Position numbers and translations under genes: made by a program. The notes beneath the pieces are model-generated. The model was given only the letters and a program-made list of their open reading frames with translations, did no database searches and was not told where the DNA came from. This document shows, piece by piece, positions 1-13,000 of a stretch of DNA of 64,000 nucleotides. The stretch is from Erythrocercus mccallii (lineage: Eukaryota > Chordata > Aves > Passeriformes > Dicruridae): positions 1-64,000 of the forward strand of contig VZRG01002043.1 in assembly GCA_013397435.1 (NCBI GenBank). Direction: 5' to 3'. Position 1 is the first letter of the stretch, and each line of letters starts with the position of its first letter.

Positions 1-1061
1 ACCTAAGTACCTCCTCCAAGCTAGTCCCTTCTAAATACCCCCTCATCTTCCCTTTGGAGCCCCTGCGCTTGTCCTGGGGGCACATTCAGGTAAGAATAGC
101 TCTGGATGTTCTGTTCAGACATAAACAACTAAAACTTTGTAAAGTACAAGAAGTGACTTTGTTTTGCTCCTCCTCATTTTATTGCACGTATAAAAGCATT
201 CTGGCAAATTCAACATTTAAGTCTGAATAAATGCTGTACACATAAACAGTGAGACTTTAAAGTCTGAATATTATTATTAAGCACCATGATGAATGCAGCA
301 TTGGTAAGTTGTGTCTAAGAGCCATTGTGACTTTACAGTGATTCAACTCATCCTGTCAAGGTTTATTACTATGTGATACAGGAAAATTCAGCTTAGGAGG
401 TTCCAAGGTAGCAAGATTCCCCTTTAATAAAAATGTCTCCAACAAAAATAGAAGCAGAGGAAAGCATTTTTGAAAACATTAGACAAAGGAGGGTATGGGT
501 CATGGAGAATTCCCTCATTTTTGGAAGTGGCAAAAGAAGCCAAGAACACAGAGTTTTTTGAAAACTAGGAAGTATTTTGTTGAAACATGTATTTGGTGGA
601 AATTTGCATAACTTGCCTTTCTAAGTATGTGTTTCTTTTGCTGTTCAGGTGCCCCCACTGAAATTGAAGGGATACTCTTTAGAGTACAAGGCTAAGAGGC
701 CACGAAGATGAGAACCATCTAAATGCACAGATATTAATCAGAGCACAACCTGCCTGTGGGCCAGGAATCCCAACTAAGACAGCTCTGAGCAATCAGCAAT
801 TCTGCATTTGTCATCACAACTGTTTTTACTGCCATCTGATCAGTGCCACATGAGTCCTGACGAGATGATTCTTGGAGTGGATTTTCAATCACCAAACCAA
901 TTAATTTTATGGAGAGGACAGTAATAGAATCAAATGCATTAATCAGATGTCAATCTGGAGACACATCTTCTTTTTCCAAGTCTCCTGCTCTTTGAATATT
1001 TCTTCAGCTCTCTTCATTGACAGACCTGAAGTGAATTTGGGAGAAGGAAGTTTAAACTCAC
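1..1061 (-). other. PMS1 intron segment, nothing recognised
   Basis: This is the start of the intron after the fifth PMS1 coding exon (donor GTGAGT reading left from 1061). I see no following PMS1 exon and no repeat I can name, so the next exon lies off the window. Confidence 0.6.
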
Positions 1062-4000
1062 CTCAGGATATTCGCAGCAGTGCTGAAAAGGTACCATACT
1101 GCTCATAACGGCTGTTCCCAGAACTGACATACAGGCCATTTTGTGATCTGATACCCTGGTCTTCTGCCAAATAACTGCCTGAAACAAATGGCACAGAGTC
1201 AAATTTTTGACATTATATTTGTTGAACTCATGTCATGTCTATGAACATGCATATGCAACTGCACACACACTGTATATGTAACATTCTGTACCTTGACCCT
1301 CTGAAAATCACAACTTTCAGTGTTAACAGATTCGATATGGTACCTTTTGACACGTCTTCTCATACTGTATTACTTATTTAGACACACAGCAACTGGAAAA
1401 TTAAGCAAAGCTTGTATTCATGCATGTTTTGTGGCTATTCTGGACCTCTGTACCTGAAGGCAAGTTAAAACCAAATCAATACAGATATTACTTCTCCTCC
1501 TAGATATACAGCAGTGGGCTTTGTGCTTTTCCTGAGCAATTAAAGTGAGGGTTTACGACATGTCTCTCACAGGCTGGTCAATATTTGAAGGTGGGCACTG
1601 CAGTGCTTAAGTTACTTATACCAAAGAGGTTGTTTTGGTAGAGATCAGGCTATTAGCTGTCCATTCATAGCTCTCACTAGGATACACCAGGTCTATGACA
1701 AGCCTGCCATTTAGAAAGAAAAGCAGTTTCTAAGGAACTATATATTAGGAAATCAGTTATTTGTCTAATGAAAACTTTGTACAAGTTAGAAGGATGAAGG
1801 ACCATCTGCTGTATTAGCTATTTGTCTTGAAATGTTATTACAAAGACTTAATAAATACAGTAAGGCAATATGAACTGCAACTTGCAATAGAAGTTACTTG
1901 TCAATTCCACTTAGGCATGCAGAAGGTATTAGCTACTTTGGGAGGTGAAATTTTGTCTATCACTGATTAGAAGTCCTATGCCAAATAGTCACAAATTTAA
2001 TTCTGAATCTGCTGACTTTCATTGCTGTGTATCAACAATAAAAATGTTATCCTGGGTTGGTTTTCTGCTTCTAGGCAACTGAGACTGCTATACTCAAGTC
2101 CACTTCATTTCTGCCTCTGTTAGTTGCCTGAGTGTATTCAATGTGCAACCTTTAAACACAAAAGGAAAAATAATGCAGCATGTTGCATTTTAAGTTGAAT
2201 GTTAGAGTGCTGTTAAAATTTATACTTTCATTAGGTACTAGGTGTCCAGTAAATTCAAAATGAGCTCACAGTATTCAAGTACAGGCTGTTAAGTGAAAGG
2301 ATGGTGAGCAAAAAATACACATGCACCCATCTCAAGAAATGCTATACATAGCCTTAAAATTCCACCTGTTCAGTGGAATATTTGCTGGCCTTCAGGGGTG
2401 AATTCCACAGAAGAACATGGTTCTCCTGGAACATGATATTCCCTTCCTACAGGACAGGTGGAATTGTAAAGCTTTGATACTGTTGACCCTAAAGTATTTC
2501 CCGAATCTTTAATTGTCCAGTTTCACGTCCATTCTGCAGCATTTGTGAAGTGAGGCTTTTCAGTCCTGCCTGAATGTAATTCATCTCCTATGGAGCAGCC
2601 TGACAGCCCTTTGCCCATGCTGGATCACAGCTTGGTCATTCTACAGTGACGTGAACCCCTCAAACATAAAACACAATTTACATCGGGTGGACAGTGAACA
2701 GAAAAAAGGGAGAAGGAGAAATGAGTAAGCAATGCCACGGGCTGGGTGTCCACAGCTCTGGCAGGGAGTCCCTCCCGTGCTCCAGAGGAGGCAGAGGTGA
2801 AATACAGCCTGGGGCTGCCTCTCAGCCTTCTCCTCTACACCTGCTCTAAGCCTCCTCAAAGACATTCTGGAGTGATGAAAGAATCTGTCCTCTTCTTTAT
2901 AGCTCCTCTTATAAAACATATCCTGTACTGCTTCTATTTTAAAATTGATTACTTAAAATGGAAACAGAAAGTGCCAAGTGATTTTTTTCTTTACTGGGTA
3001 TATTTTAAATTAAATGCATGTGACCAAACTGAGAAAGACACTTGTTACATGACTAATATAAACATCATGCTGTTTATTTTAGGGTATCCTGGTGTGATGC
3101 TGCAGGTACAGACATAAATCTTAGCTGCTGATTAATGCAAGGTTATTACACAGCTTGATCTGCTAGAATGGCTGATACCCAGAACTGTGAAAAGATCACT
3201 TCAATAAGGTGGTTTTAAGAAAGCTGGGGAAAATGAGAACTTATTAAATGCAAATTTGCTAAAAGTAAATACTGTAATAGGTTCAGATTAGTTTTTTTAA
3301 ATAGTCATATACTCACCAGATATTTATACTCAGTACTACAGACAAAATTTTAGGAAATAGTTACCACTGTAGGCTGAATTAAAGCTACAAACTAAAGTGG
3401 CCATGCAACTCCTAAATTTGTATACTATATAAAGACAGAATAGAGTGTGTATTCATTTTTAGCCCTGACTGCACATTATGAGGAAACAACATAGGAAGAT
3501 CTGGTAATTTACAAAAAAATGTTTTTCTATAGTCCCCAGATGTATCAACAGGCATTTAAAAAATCAGAGAAACAATGCCTGTTCCATTTCATTTATTTTG
3601 GAAAGTGTTGCCATGAGGTTCCTGCAATACCCTATTTTTTTAACCTTGCTTATACCCTTTAGTTTAGCTAAAAATACACCCTTCACACACCCCCCATATT
3701 TTTTTCTAGGTCATATAAAGCGGGTGTCTAGGATGAGCCAAGGAAGAATCTGACTCTAGTCAGTATGATGACACTGCAGAAACAGCCTACTCAAAGATAT
3801 ATTATTACATATGGCCCATCTTAGGTTCTGCAAGAGCTAGCCAAATATATTCTACCTCTCTGCTTCATTGAAGAGGATTGCATGATCCAGATCTTACAAA
3901 ATGTCATAAATGTCATTTAAAATCTATTGCACATATGCAGAAGATAATGATGTGTGTTTCTGTGTGTACCTATTTCTCCACCCCATGCAGCCCGAGGACA

Positions 4001-7000
4001 CAGGCATACTTTGTGGAGGATGACAATGTATATTCCAACCTAAATGATTCTATGACTCCATGCACATATGGACTGGGCATCTGTTATTTCAGGATGAACA
4101 CATACAGTGCAGAAAGATTCCTTGAAAAATGTGTAAAGTGTGGAGAAAGGGTGTGCAACCTCTTTCCACTGGGGTCCCTACTATACAGCACTAGAGAGAA
4201 TTAAGAGCTGCTCAGTATTTGTTGCTCCAAAGACCCCAAGGAAGAACAGAGAAAAAAAAAAAGGCAGTTGCTCTGCATCCCTAACTATCCATCATATTTT
4301 AGAATTTCTACCAGCAACTAAAGTGATTTGCAATCCCAGATAAAAGGAAAATTTTAATTAGAGCTGGGACTGGATGCTGTTTCCGACTGTGGCTACTTCA
4401 GAACAATTACAATGCTATGAGTTAAACTGACTCCTTCCATTTACCATATTAGTACATAATGGCAGTGCACTTAGACTTTTAGTACTCAAGCCCCACCTGT
4501 TTTCTTTATTTATTTCATGACAGTCGTATTATTTACCCTGTAATAAAGTTTGAGGGTGTAAAAGTCTAGTTGAGCAAGCAGTTATACGTGAGCTGTAGGC
4601 TGGTAACATAAACTTGAGTTAGCTCCTTAGGAAGAGAACTGCATTTCACAGTCTCTCTAGTTTTGTGCTACTTGCTTCAAAAATCCTGTCACCCTGGCAT
4701 CTGAGATCTCACTGCAGATAACTCTTTAGGCCAGTATGTTCCTTAGCTTCATGACTTAAAACCTAATAGCTTATTAGGCTTCAATTGAAAGCATTGCTGC
4801 CTGTTAAGAGAGTACACAAAACAGGAACAAAACTAGGCAGCAATATCCCAAGTTCCAATTGAGCCCAAGGGAAACAAAACCACATCATCCAGTACAATGT
4901 CTATATAACCTCTTCATCTTAATGATGCATGGACACCGAGCTCCAAGGACTGGCACATTCTCTGCAGTGGAAGAAAACCTACCTGCTAAGACCAAAACTG
5001 ATCAATATGAATTAGAATGTCAGCCTTCAAAAGTGCTGCCATTTTTCAGCTCCCCACCTAAACTGGTGTTCTGTTTTAAAACCAATGGTAAGTTACCTTA
5101 CTAAAAGGGAACCCTTACATAAACTGCCCTTGAAAACAGAAATCACAACAGTTTTTCAATTTACCTTATAAAAAAATTAAGCAACTAATCAATTATTTTC
5201 CTAGGTGTTTTATACTTATCCCTAAGGAATCGGTAGCCCCCTCCATTTTGTATGTGATGCTGGGACAATTACCAGTGGATATGTGCCGTAGAGAAACTCA
5301 AGGCACCATTTTTCCCCTCATCAGATGCAGTTACATACCTGTCTATCCCATGGGCATCAGATATTAGAGCTATCAAGGCGATTTGTTGAAAGACAGTCAT
5401 GTTCCACAGCACCGTTCATTCTACAAATTCCAGTGTATTCCTTACTCAGATTTCCCTTTCATAACACAACAGCACCCTCTCAAAGAAAAAGACTTTCTTG
5501 AGCATGACACAGTGGAGAAATGCTTGGATTTGGGAGTTAGGAGGTAAGTTAGGAGAGGAGCTAACAGGTATTACAAGGAGCCAAGGATCTTCGTCTGGTA
5601 ACACCTGTCTTCAAAGCCTGTCAAGAATTCCAAAGACTATTGAGAGTCATATGCTTTTTGATTGCTTTAATCACACATGTTCAGCCATGCACGTTCAGGG
5701 AACCTGATCTCCTCTTATGACCAGGTGACCCACATAAGTGGATGAGGGGAAGGCTGCGGATGTAACCCAAACTTCAGTAAAATCCTGGACAGTGTCTCCC
5801 ACAGCATTCTCCTGGAGAAACTGAAAGCCCATGGCTTGAACAGGTGCACTCTTTTTGGATGCACTCTGTCTGCATGGCCAAGCCCAGAGAGTGGTGGTGA
5901 ATGGAATGAAATGCAGTTGGCAGCTGGTCAGTACTGATGTTCTCCAGGGCTCAGTATCAGGGCCAGGGCTGTTTAACATCTTTCCCAATGATCTGGAGAA
6001 GGGGACTGAACGCACCCTCAGCGCGTTTGCAGGCAACATCAAGTTGGGTAGCAGTGTTGATCTGCTAGAGGGCAGGAAGGCTCTGCAGAGGGATCTGGAA
6101 TTGATGGGCCAAGGCCAGTGGTGTGCAGTTCAACAGGATGAAGTGCCAGGTCCTGAACTTGGATCACAACAACCCCCTGCAAAACTACAGGTGGGGGGAA
6201 GAGTGGCTCTTAAGGTGACCACTGGAAAAGGACCTAGGGCTACTGGTTGACTGCAGCTGAACATGAGCCAGTGTGTGCCCAGGTGGCCAAGAAGACCAAT
6301 GGCATCCTGCCCTCTATTAGGAATAGTGTAGCCAGCAGGACCAGGGCAGTGATTGTCTTTCTGTACTCAGAACTGGTGAGGCCACACCCCAAGTCCTGTG
6401 TGCAGTCTTGGGCCTCTCACTACAAAAAGGACATGGAGGTGCTGAAGCGTGTTCAGAGAAGGGCAATGGAGCTAGAACACAAGAGTGATGAGGAGAGCCT
6501 GTGGCAGCTGGGGATGTTTAGCCTGGAGAAAAGGAGGCTCAGTGGCGATCTTATTGCTCACCACCTCACAGGAGGCCATAGCCAGGTAGGGGTCAGGCTC
6601 TTCTCCCAGGCAACAGCAACAGGACAAGGCGAAATGGCCTCAAGTTGTACCAGGAAGGTCCAGGTTAGGTGTTAGGAAAAATTTCCTCACGAAAAGAGTG
6701 GTTAAGTATTGAAACAGGCTCCCCTGGGAAGTGGTGGAGTCACCCTCCCTGGAAATGTTCAAACACTGAGCAGACGTTCAAACACTTCACAATGCTGTTT
6801 AGTGGCCATGGTGTTAACTGGTTAAAGGTTGGACCTGAAGCTCTTGGAGGTCTTTTCCAACCTTAATGATTCTCTGATTCTGTGAAAATGTTCTTTCCCC
6901 CAGAGGGTGGTTGGGCACTGAAACAGACTCCCCAGGCCTGTGGTCACAGCACCAAGCATGACAGAGTTCCAGAAGCATTTGGACAAGGCTCTCAGGCACA

Positions 7001-10000
7001 CGGTGGGATTCTTGGGGCATCCTGTGCAGGGCCAGCAGTTGGACTCAATGCTCCCTGTAGGTCCCTTCCAACTCAAGACATTCTAAAATTCTATTAAATT
7101 CCTTCCTAGCAGGAGGAAAAAAAAAAGAAATAAAGCCTCCTAAACAATCAAACTACTGTCAAAACCCAGTTTCCAATCCCAAATTGTGATTCAGAAAATG
7201 TATAACATCACAGTGAATTCTATTTAAATAAAGGGAGGTTTAAAAGCCTGTTGTAAACCAGCAGTTGACAAAAATAATATATATAACAGTGACAAAGTAC
7301 ACTGCTAAAGAAGAGGGAAAATTCCCATGTGGCTTTGGAAACATCCTTTTTTCCACTAACTTTTTTTTAAGCTGACAGTGAGTGCAAAAGCCTGGCAAAG
7401 GCACATCTCAGATTCTGCAACACACACTGCATATGTGAAACAGTAATTGTTTTGAGATTTTAGACATATACTGTGCTGTCATTTGAAAAAAGTGATGGAT
7501 GAGAAACTGGAAACCTCAAGGAATTAGTAATAGGATATAAAGCATTTCACCTCTGGGTCACCAGTTCAAATTCAACCAGGTTGGTAGTGACCAAAAGCAG
7601 TTACCATCTGGCAGCTGTTCTCTGGCTGATGTAAATTGAGTTGAGGGTCTCAGCGCATTTCCTAGTGGACAGGTGTCCTCAGCACAAAAAAACACCATAA
7701 TTAACTCTCTGTTTGGCTTCTCCAGCAAAGCCACTGAACAACGAATAGAAGCAAAGACTGAGCTGTATTACAGGTTAGCATGGAAGCATGCTAGCTGCAG
7801 AGCACTGCAGATTCTTAATTGTAATTCCTCTTTATATTTTAAGACTCACAGATTTGGGAGGGATTTCATTCATCATCATGACATTAAACAGAGTAGGCTT
7901 TCCAAATCAAGACATTATGTGCTGCTATTTCTGTTCAATTCAGATTTCTTTTCAACATGCAGCTAGAGCAGAGTTTGGAAGCACAATGAATGAATGCAAA
8001 GTATATTGATATTATTAAAGATAGCAAATTTACCCAAACATACTCAATCTCAAAAAAATCTACACTTATTACAGAGGACAGAGACACAGAAAAAACCCCT
8101 GGATTTGGATTATTTCATACAAACTGTTGGTTAAGGTTATGCAAGTTTGGAAAATAGAGACTTACAGCAAAGAAAACATAAAGATGGCATCCTTTAAGAC
8201 AACACCACCAATGAAAGGGGCTTTGGGGAAGAATACTACCCATGGTTATTACAAGACTTTTTAAATGGACTTTGCATCCAAAAGTTCTGACTTGTGACTC
8301 TCTTAAGACACAAACAAGAAACAGTTCTAGGCAGAACTGTGTGACCAAGCTTCAAAATGTTATGTGTGAAAAACACTGGGAAAAAAATATTCACTTATGC
8401 CAAGTTTTCCTCAACAGGAACCGGGAAATTTACTGAGCCTACTTATGGCCCACCTGTACTTTGCACAAGACATGGGACCAGTTGTGCACAGTATGACCTG
8501 TTGATAGGCACCATCTAAACCATCTGTTGCTGAAATTTTTTTGGCTCTAGAGTATCTATTATTGGTAAAATAGGTATAGTTACTGGGTGTCCTTGCACAT
8601 TTTGGCATTTGTGGAATAAAGGCAACTGAAACAGAATTAAAGCATTCCATATCATCAGTCTTACAAAACAGAAGGGTATTTCAACATCAGTGGTTTGTAG
8701 AGACTGAGCCGAGGACTACTGCTATTAAAGAGAAGAGTACTGAAAAGAGTATGAAAACTGCAGCTCCAGAGAAGTGCTGGAACTACTAAAAGCTGTGTTT
8801 TACCACCTTAGGTAAAGCACAGCCAGAGCTTGCAGATTGCTAGAACACAGCATTTGGGGCTGAAGGGTTTGAGGCAGTTTAAGCAGTAGCTGACTTTGAA
8901 ATGTTCTTAACGCCTTCAGATAACATTAACTTTAAATAAACTTGCTGAATACTCATGTAAATTATTTCCATTTGGCTGTCTCATTATTCAATATGCTTTC
9001 AAGGAACATGGTGATGAAAGAAGAAAAATACCTCTTTCTAACATAACCATACTGGCAAGAGGATCAACATTATCAGTATTCAAAGCATGTCTTGGCAGGA
9101 TAAACCTTCATAAAAAAGAAGGAGCACTAGCTAATCCAAGTTGTCAAAATAGCAATAGTACTTCAAGGGTTGATCTGCAAAGTGATTCATTATTTATCGC
9201 TAATGCAAACAAAACATTCTGAGCAGAAAGAGCAATGGAGTATTTCCTATCTTGGAAAGCCACTGATGGAGAGTCCACAGTAAATAAATCTGAGGAGTAA
9301 TAGGGAATATCTCTTTTCTTACCCACTAAAAATCAACTAAAGGCTGGAAGAGGATTGTCTGATTTCTTTTCTGTGAAGGACCACACTTAATGGCAATCAG
9401 TATTTTCCAAACTAACAGAGATATGAAATATAGGAAGAAGAAAAAATTTCTGAAAATTTCATTCAAAAGTGTAAGACACACCCCTTTTGGAAAAACCCAA
9501 TCAAACCATGGTGGAAATTCAACATGCAATGTAGGATGCATCCTAAAACCATCTATACTTCAACAGCTCAGTAAGAACCCTGACTTGCCAAAGCAAGTTT
9601 CTGCTGGAATCAATCAGGTAACCATTTTCAGATGCCTAACATCAGATACTTTATGACTGCTTCAACCTTACTACACTCTTCCCCAGTAAAGCCTTTCACA
9701 GAATGTGTGCTTTCACAGAATGGTTTGGGTTGAAAAGGACCTTGCAGATCATCTGCTTCCAACTCTCAACAGCCATGGGCACCTTTCTCAAGACCAGTTG
9801 CTCAAACCCCATCCAACCCACCATTCTCTTTCAACTTCATATAAAATATAGGGCTTTAAAAACTGGGGGATTTGGTTTTTCTGGGGGAGGGTTATTTTTG
9901 GTTTTATTTTCTGGTGTGGCTGTTGTTTAAAAAGTGCTAGTTTTGTAATTTATTTAGAAAACTTCCTTGAAATACATTTTCATTTATACTTTTTTCACTT

Positions 10001-13000
10001 ACTATCTTTTCTAGTCTTTCAATCCATCTTTCCTTGTCTCCTTCTGTAATAGCTCATCTCTGCTATCTTCTTGCTCTTTTAAACCCCGGAACCTGATCGT
10101 ACTCCCAACATGTATCTTCTTCCATTGCAACAGAAAAGTACTGGCTCAGCCTCAAGAATTTGGGGTTCTAAGAAGTCCTCTGAATAATTTCATATACAAT
10201 TTGTCTTTTAAATGACTCATAATCTATGAGCTACATAAAAAATTAAGCTATTCTAAGGAGTTGATTCTTTGCCCTACTACATTTCTAACAAAAATATAAC
10301 AGACACAAAAAAATCACCAACAACACTATTCAGCAGAGTATTAATATAGCACAGATATGCTGTAGTGTTTGTATAGAAAAAACTCCTTCCTGATCCAAAT
10401 TAATAACTGTAATAACAACGATATTTAGCATATAAAGGCAAGACAAATAAAGAATATTCATTTTCTGTGATAATACAAATTCACCCTTGACCCATTGCAA
10501 GTGTCTACACACTGGAAATTCAAATTTTTTAAAGGATGTGATACAACAAGTGACTTTTTATTTTGCGCAGAATGCCAATGGCAGTAGAAAGACAGGAATC
10601 TGAATTCAATTTTTTTAAAGTTCAGTTCAGCTTTTAACTTTAAAGCATCTCCACATGCAGAGACAGACTACACTTTCTGTCTACTTAAGCCTTTAATTTT
10701 CCTGTCTCAGCAATAGCTACTGAGCGACCTCTTGTGACGAAATGTTTGAGCACTTTCTCACTTCTTTTCCTTTTTAAAAAAAATAAATTAAACGAACAAA
10801 AGGCTGGCAGTGCAAAATGAAGAGTACAAAAAACCAGCACCATCTCTGTCATTACAATGAATGAAACTTTTTAATCCATTCATATAACCCCTCAAACTGG
10901 GTATTGAAGAATGTACCTCTGAACCTAATAAGAGAGGTGCAAAAACACCCCACTGTGCAATGGCAGTATCATGCCACTCTTCACACCATTTTTGCAGGAA
11001 GTGTTGGGAAAAATGTATGGGATCACCTTCTTGTACCTTACTGCCACTGTATTAAAAATAAGGAGGGAAGACCACCCCACGATACTCCATAGTCTGATTA
11101 AAGGGATGAAATCAAAATACTATAAAGAAAATAGCATTTGTGACTTGTTGGAGAGGACAAAAACAAAACACCAAGAAGACAAAATTAGTTTTATTAACCA
11201 ACATTTAAGGCCTAGTAGATATGTTGAGAAGCCCAGTCTTGGAAGCAGACACCCCCTCAAGACGTCTGGTTTCAAATTCTCAGTGACCTCAATAAAGTAA
11301 GATTGCAAGTAGCTACTATTTCTCAGCCTTGAAAGGCTAATTCTGTAGCCAGCTTTAGTTTTTCACAGTTATCTACACAGCGATATTTAAAAATACATAC
11401 ATAAATACAATCAAAGCATGTTAAATGAATCCAGAAAAAGAAGGGAAATCTGTTGTCATTTCAGGAAAGTACACAGTGCCTTTTCCTACTCCCACTGAAA
11501 AGGAACTGAAGTGTGAATGTTTGATTGATGGGGTAACTGATCAAGTCTCAATGAGCATGACAAATATCAACAAACAGCATTATTTTAGAACAGAAACAGA
11601 ATTGCTGAGGGATCTGGCCACGAGATGTCACTCTCTACTTTGTGGCAACTTTGAATTCATTAGCACAGCTTCCCCCTCCGAGGTGTAAAAAGCTGGGGTA
11701 CAGCCAATGAAATTTGTTATGTTAAATGTGGGGCAAGTTAAGGCAAACTGCTCAACCTGTCATTTCTGTAGCTGTGATGCAGAATTACCACTCAGCATGC
11801 AGTGAAGTCAAAGTAACTCCAAGTAACCTCTGCATTCATCCTCCCAAGTCTAAACCAAGAGCAACCAGTTCAACTAAAACCTGTTGTTGTAACATATGCT
11901 ACAGGTTCTTACACTAATGACACAAATTGTTCTGAACTTTCCAGCCTTTTTAAATAGAATAATTGTTACGTACTGAGCTCTTATGACTCAGAATACAGTA
12001 AGCTAGCTGTGTGAACTATAGCTTCTGTCCATGTGAACAGCCTATAATAGTAAGTTTTCCAAGTTTTTTCACGTGGCTTTGGTTAACACCTTATCAGGTC
12101 CCGTGGTCTATTAAGGTCTCACTTTTTGCAAAACACCACTATCCTTACTAACCATTACCATGTAAAATAATTTTTATATTTCATATATCTAACCAGGCAT
12201 CTGTTGCAAGAGACCAAAAATACCTGAGCCTGAGTTTTAGCAGTTTAACATCAACATCTATAGCCATTACAAATATACACCTATGAAAGGAAAAAGTGGA
12301 AGTCCAAAACAAAGCTATGATGAAAGAAAAACTTTAGGAATGGAAGATTTATATAAGTACTATATTAACTGCATGGATTAATCAGAAACTGATCCTTTAG
12401 ACAGCTGTCAGAAAAAATCTCATTATTACCTTATTATGTGTTAACGTTATCCTCAGGTCTGGTTTTATGATACCATATGCTGTCAGTAGATCTTGGACTT
12501 TTTTCAGCTCTTCCTTACATTTTCTATTTGTTGAGTAAAACTGCTTTCTTACAGGAAGATTCTTAAACAAATTTAGGACTGTTACTGTAGTACCTGCAAG
12601 CAGGTGAAAAAAAATAAAGTAGAAATTACACTGAAAGCAAATCACTGACTGGATATTGAGGAAACTACTTCTACTTAAACAGACATGTTTGTATGATGCT
12701 GCACTAAATCAGGTTATTAGCATGGGAAGAAATATACCAAATTAGCCCGTCATCCCCCCCAAAAGGTATCTCAAGGATTTTGATTCTTCTCCTTTATTTA
12801 GAGTTATGACTGCAACATTAAGCTTTCTTTCATACACACTAACAATAGCAAGAATCAGCACTAAATAAAGCTGACGACTCAATGCACAAGTTAGCCTTCA
12901 TTAGCAAAATGATTAATTAACAGACTAGAATCTAATCACACATATCTGGAGGCAAATGAACACTGTGCTTCATTAAGAGCCTTCACAAGCATTTGCTTTA

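Larger units (their letters stand above)
1179..12429 (-). other. 11.25 kb PMS1 intron carrying three CR1 insertions
   Basis: The intron lies between the exons ending ...LTHNK and beginning AVIWQK. It starts with GTAATA (minus strand, at 12429) and ends with a TTTGTTTCAG acceptor. It is by far the largest intron visible here. Recognisable content is a long CR1 at 5700-6886, a second CR1 at 6888-7098, a reversed CR1 piece at 9711-9821 and a tRNA-like segment at 7545-7705. The rest (1.2-5.7 kb, 7.7-9.7 kb, 9.8-12.4 kb) is AT-rich with short chance ORFs and no gene I can support. Confidence 0.8.

Noticed and set aside
5855..6675. Two adjacent ORFs of 131 and 142 codons
   Set aside because: They are broken pieces of the CR1 reverse-transcriptase frame and 3' region, not a host gene.
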